A stretch of DNA of 64,000 nt from GCA-020343675 sp964462945 (GTDB lineage Bacteria > Planctomycetota > Phycisphaerae > Sedimentisphaerales > Anaerobacaceae). The notes under the pieces are model-generated. The model was not told the DNA's origin. It did not search any database and was given only the letters and a program-made list of their open reading frames with translations. This document shows, piece after piece, positions 63,288-64,000 of the stretch. Each line of letters starts with the position of its first letter. Within the stretch, counting starts at the first letter, position 1. The stretch is from assembly GCA_964462945.1 (NCBI GenBank), contig CAYWZW010000016.1, forward strand, positions 14,932-78,931. Direction: 5' to 3'. Made by a program: the position numbers and the translations under genes.

Positions 63288-64000
63288 ATGTTAGAATCTA
63301 CAAACGCGAAAAGTGATGGCTTGGCAGCTTCGCCAATGGATCGTCGCGATTTCCTCAAGGGCGCCGCCAGTGCGGTAGGCACCGTCGTGGCCGCGTCGGT
63401 GAGCGAGACGGCCCGAGCAACCCCGGCATCCAAGCCGGGCGTGCCGTGGGGTCCCAACAGCCGCATGGGCATCGGCATCAACCTCGAATACGTCCGGCAC
63501 GCCGACAAAAGCCTCGCTTACGGCATCAAGCGGGCGGGTCAGATTGGCTACAAGTGGGTCGAGCCTTGCTTCCTGGATGGCCGTTGCCTGCTCTCCAACT
63601 CCGGGTATTGCCACGTGACGAGCATGGACACCGACCCGAAGCTCATCAGAGACCTGTGCGCGGAAGCCGGCGTGAAGATCAGCGGGCTGTCGTCGCACTC
63701 GGACCTGCTCAATCCCGAATACGGGGTGCTCTATGCCCGGCGCGGCATTCGCTACGCCCGGGCGCTGGGCGTGAATGTCGTCCAGATCACCGAGGACATG
63801 TATCCGCCCAAGTGGATTGACGAATTCGAGGCTTACAATATCATGCGCATCACGCTGCGGGCGATTGCCGAGACGTGCGAAGAGAACGGCGTTTACATCG
63901 CCGTCGAGCAACACGGGCCGTACACCGCGAAGATCGAGCGCATGAAGCGCATCCTCACGCTGGTGGATTCGCCGTGGATCAAATGCAACTTTGATTGCGG
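63288..64000 (+). CDS. Tat-exported sugar phosphate isomerase/epimerase-like TIM barrel (partial)
   Basis: 237 codons are visible before the window ends. ATG 63288 has GGAG eight bases upstream. The Tat signal is DRRDFLKGAASAVGTVVAAS. The following sequence matches the AP-endonuclease-2/xylose-isomerase-like TIM barrel family: LAYGIKRAGQIGYKWVEPC, AGVKISGLSSHSDLL, ARALGVNVVQITEDM and VYIAVEQHGPYTA. E in AVEQHG is a likely metal ligand. Members isomerise or epimerise sugars, or dehydrate inosose. Export is again unusual for the family but common in Planctomycetes. Confidence 0.85.
   Translation, partial: MLESTNAKSDGLAASPMDRRDFLKGAASAVGTVVAASVSETARATPASKPGVPWGPNSRMGIGINLEYVRHADKSLAYGIKRAGQIGYKWVEPCFLDGRCLLSNSGYCHVTSMDTDPKLIRDLCAEAGVKISGLSSHSDLLNPEYGVLYARRGIRYARALGVNVVQITEDMYPPKWIDEFEAYNIMRITLRAIAETCEENGVYIAVEQHGPYTAKIERMKRILTLVDSPWIKCNFDC

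Noticed and set aside
1..64000. CRISPR arrays, tRNA or rRNA genes, prophage or toxin-antitoxin modules
   Set aside because: No regularly spaced direct repeats, cloverleaf or rRNA-like sequence, or phage/toxin gene families were recognised in the window.

Overview
The window looks like a chromosomal piece of a planctomycete (Planctomycetota), most likely of the Phycisphaerae/Sedimentisphaerales type. The indicators are a dense set of Tat-exported Gfo/Idh/MocA oxidoreductases and sugar isomerases, very large LamG/fn3-like/CBM9/PA14 secreted proteins, a pseudopilin with the planctomycete H-x9-D[DG] tail, and secreted HEAT-repeat and CotH/lamin-tail proteins. Lineage is inferred from gene content only; no rRNA or tRNA gene was seen.

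Layout. 1-3.3 kb: an HpcH/HpaI-type aldolase running off the left edge, a 60-residue bacterial histone-fold protein, and a secreted GH172 (DUF2961) hydrolase. 3.3-9 kb: a CotH/lamin-tail secreted protein and a coiled-coil protein with an in-frame 330-bp duplication. 9-23 kb: secreted catabolic genes, including a deacetylase-like protein, two Tat Gfo/Idh oxidoreductases, a HEAT protein, a sialidase-like propeller, a FucI-like isomerase and a TraB-like/propeller fusion. 23-35 kb: three large LamG/CBM9 modular proteins and a pseudopilin. 35-38 kb: a PPC-domain lipoprotein and a second FucI-like protein. 38.2-44.4 kb: a tight operon of SH3 protein, M48 protease, CHASE2-adenylate cyclase, metallo-beta-lactamase-fold protein and a cyclic-nucleotide-binding MscS channel. 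45-49 kb: a multi-TM protein paired with a TolB-like lipoprotein carrying a CVNCH haem motif. 49-52.4 kb: a fourth modular protein (CBM9/fn3/PA14). 53-55 kb: an unknown secreted protein. 55.5-56.7 kb: a membrane protein split by one in-frame TGA followed by a SECIS-like hairpin, a strong selenoprotein candidate. 57-62 kb: an IS256 transposase remnant, then an operon of Gfo/Idh, C69 peptidase and GH140-like hydrolase. 62-64 kb: a GlcG/HbpS-like protein and a Tat sugar isomerase running off the right edge.

How the genes work together. Most genes encode exported enzymes or glycan-binding proteins, consistent with degrading complex polysaccharides outside the cytoplasm and oxidising or isomerising the released sugars. 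The four modular proteins share a promoter style (TTGACG/TTGACA, 17-18 bp, TATAAA-like), long leaders and a common terminator hairpin, so they may form a regulon. The 38-44 kb operon reads as a self-contained cyclic-nucleotide circuit: a sensor cyclase makes the signal, an MBL-fold enzyme may remove it, and a gated channel responds.

The intergenic DNA is unusual. It is strewn with two families of dispersed repeats, each joined to the decayed 3' end of a tandem-repeat-protein gene. Family A (nine copies) sits beside ankyrin tails and family B (six copies) beside TPR tails. Tails of LamG, IS256 and unknown genes also occur, whereas matching 5' ends are not seen.
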